From the NCBI RefSeq assembly GCF_000143685.1, contig NC_014328.1, forward strand, positions 2,914,001 to 2,978,000: 64,000 bases of DNA, read 5' to 3'. The DNA is from Clostridium ljungdahlii DSM 13528 (GTDB lineage Bacteria; Bacillota; Clostridia; Clostridiales; Clostridiaceae). A model generated the notes under the pieces. That model saw nothing but the letters and a program-made list of their open reading frames with translations. It was not told the origin of the DNA and searched no databases. Below are positions 62,943-64,000 of this stretch, in pieces. Within the stretch, counting starts at the first letter, position 1. Each line of letters begins with the position of its first letter. The position numbers and the translations under genes were made by a program.

Positions 62943-63279
62943 AATACTTTTGGAACTATCCATATAGTTAGTTTCTTATTGTATATTTTCGTTTTTACAT
63001 ATGAATGATAGTTAAGCTATAAAACTCAATGCCATGTTTTCATACATGAAATTAAATATACAGCCAATAATGGGGCTGAACGTTCAACATACACATCTTT
63101 ATTTATTTTGTAAACTTCTTATTTTGTTTACTAACTAAGACCATACGATAGATATTAATCCTATCATATGGTCTCTATATACAACTACTATACTCATAAA
63201 TTACCCTTATATGGTGCATACTTTTCAATACATGACACGGCTGACTATCCCATCAATTACTTGATTTTTTATAGTTAAT
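62943..63279. other. 337-base spacer
   Basis: Convergent spacer between the padR gene and the Sua5 gene. Apart from a hairpin at 63139-63173 I see no ORF or repeat. Confidence 0.5.
63139..63173. terminator. Hairpin between convergent genes
   Basis: Stem GACCATACGATAG with CTATCATATGGTC, one mismatch, nine-base loop; T-rich flanks are modest. Confidence 0.6.
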
Positions 63280-64000
63280 TTATATATTAATAACATCCCC
63301 TGCACTTGCTTTTTCTAATCTATTTATTATAGAATTTCCTAGTCCACTGTCTTTAGGTGCTTGCACATAAATATGACTTATATTCAATTTATCACATTCT
63401 CTAAGCAAATCAAATGTCTTTTGTGCTGCTGCATTTAACGTTTTAAAACTTCCTAAGCTATATACATGCTCATAATTTTTAAAATCTTTTAAAAATTCCT
63501 GAAAACAAATTACAGCATTTTCTTCATTTGCATTTTCTTTAATCCATTTAGATGTTTTTGCATAATCTCCTTTAACCAATGTTACTGGTGCATCTGGCGC
63601 ATAATGCCTATATTTCATTCCTGGAGCCTTTGGAATTTCATTTCCTTTAACACTTAACAAATTCTTTTTATATACAAGATTAGGAATTACCTTACGTATA
63701 TCATCCAAGCTTATAGCCCCAGGTCTTAGAAGTACTGGATCCGGAGTCGACATGTCTATAATTGTTGACTCTAATCCAATTGAACATGGACCTCCGTCCA
63801 AAATACAAGGGATTTTTCCATTTAAGTCATTATAACAATGCTCAGCACTAGTAGTTGACGGTTTCCCTGATAAATTTGCAGATGGAGCTACTAGTAGAGT
63901 TCCGCTTTCTTTAATTATAGCTCTTGCTACTTCACTTTTTGGGAATCTAACTCCCACAGTTTTCATTCCTGCACTAACTGTATCTGAAATACAATCTTTT
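63280..64000 (-). CDS. Threonylcarbamoyl-AMP synthase (Sua5/YwlC), N terminus cut by the window edge
   Basis: 240 residues visible; the frame is open to the right edge (…CISDTVSAGMKTVGVRFPK), so the first methionine inside is not the start. Landmarks of the YrdC domain are VAPSANLSGKPSTT and ILDGGPCSIGLESTIIDMS, LLRPGAIS, and the linker PGMKYRHYAPDAPV before the C-terminal Sua5 domain. It makes the threonylcarbamoyl donor for t6A in tRNA. Confidence 0.93.
   Translation of the reverse strand, partial: KDCISDTVSAGMKTVGVRFPKSEVARAIIKESGTLLVAPSANLSGKPSTTSAEHCYNDLNGKIPCILDGGPCSIGLESTIIDMSTPDPVLLRPGAISLDDIRKVIPNLVYKKNLLSVKGNEIPKAPGMKYRHYAPDAPVTLVKGDYAKTSKWIKENANEENAVICFQEFLKDFKNYEHVYSLGSFKTLNAAAQKTFDLLRECDKLNISHIYVQAPKDSGLGNSIINRLEKASAGDVINI

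Noticed and set aside
1..64000. tRNA and rRNA genes
   Set aside because: No cloverleaf with a T-arm GTTCRANYC and 3' acceptor pairing was recognised while reading the gaps; a tRNAscan run would settle it.

Overview
The window is AT-rich chromosomal DNA with strong Shine-Dalgarno sites, short intergenic gaps and a low-GC Gram-positive gene set. The spore photoproduct lyase, ferredoxin-type proteins, SufBC-only Fe-S assembly, GlnRS, GreA, RNase Z and LytTR/DUF3021 genes together point to an anaerobic, spore-forming Clostridium sensu stricto. I cannot name the species from sequence alone. No tRNA, rRNA or CRISPR array was recognised.

Layout. 1-2940: minus-strand operon of a phosphatase-superfamily enzyme, a lipoprotein binding protein and two ABC permeases (the last runs off the edge). 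3.1-10.8 kb: short units, including a phosphoglycerate-mutase-like phosphatase, a QueG-like Fe-S protein divergent from a CGNR regulator, a flavodoxin-fold reductase divergent from an HxlR regulator, MarR plus a BAAT-type hydrolase behind a 26-bp operator, GreA, and a phosphoribosyltransferase. 10.97-13.3 kb: a three-gene membrane polyferredoxin module. 13.3-16.9 kb: an ArsB/NhaD transporter-LytTR-DUF3021 operon with a structured leader, and an auxin-efflux-family carrier. 17.5-21.4 kb: an ECF sigma/DUF4367 pair and an SsuABC-like importer. 21.9-25.3 kb: a sugar-nucleotide/glycosyltransferase operon. 25.3-33.6 kb: glycerol dehydrogenase, SDR, SplB and nucleosidase, a kinase-like protein, an MFS exporter, a DUF1016 nuclease and RNase Z. 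33.9-41.2 kb: BirA, isoaspartyl dipeptidase, ferredoxin protein, two tiny Cys-rich membrane peptides, a soluble chemoreceptor, a DUF815 ATPase and LarE. 41.6-53.5 kb: AsnB, a polysaccharide deacetylase, GlnRS, a YidC-like protein, a MerR-methyltransferase fusion, two DegT aminotransferases and a frameshifted glucuronyl epimerase. 53.6-64 kb: diguanylate cyclase, orphan recombinase, an ABC exporter with an AbrB regulator, SufBC, a split permease with a PadR regulator, and Sua5 (cut by the edge).

The intergenic DNA is unusually rich in repeats. Family 1 has three copies (15.8, 33.7 and 43.6 kb), looks like folded RNA with compensatory changes, and each copy lies 5' of and co-oriented with a gene. 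Family 2 is a MITE-like element with TIRs beginning GGCATTT (one 159-bp copy, two short deletion derivatives). Family 3 consists of large imperfect palindromes with ends like TCTAACTAAAAAATCAACTT, from about 250 bp down to hairpins that now serve as terminators.

The best candidates for something undescribed are the paired 29/30-residue Cys-rich membrane peptides at 37.5-37.8 kb, the family 1 RNA-like element, the three-way-junction leader in front of glnS, and the one-base frameshift that separates the epimerase from its signal peptide.
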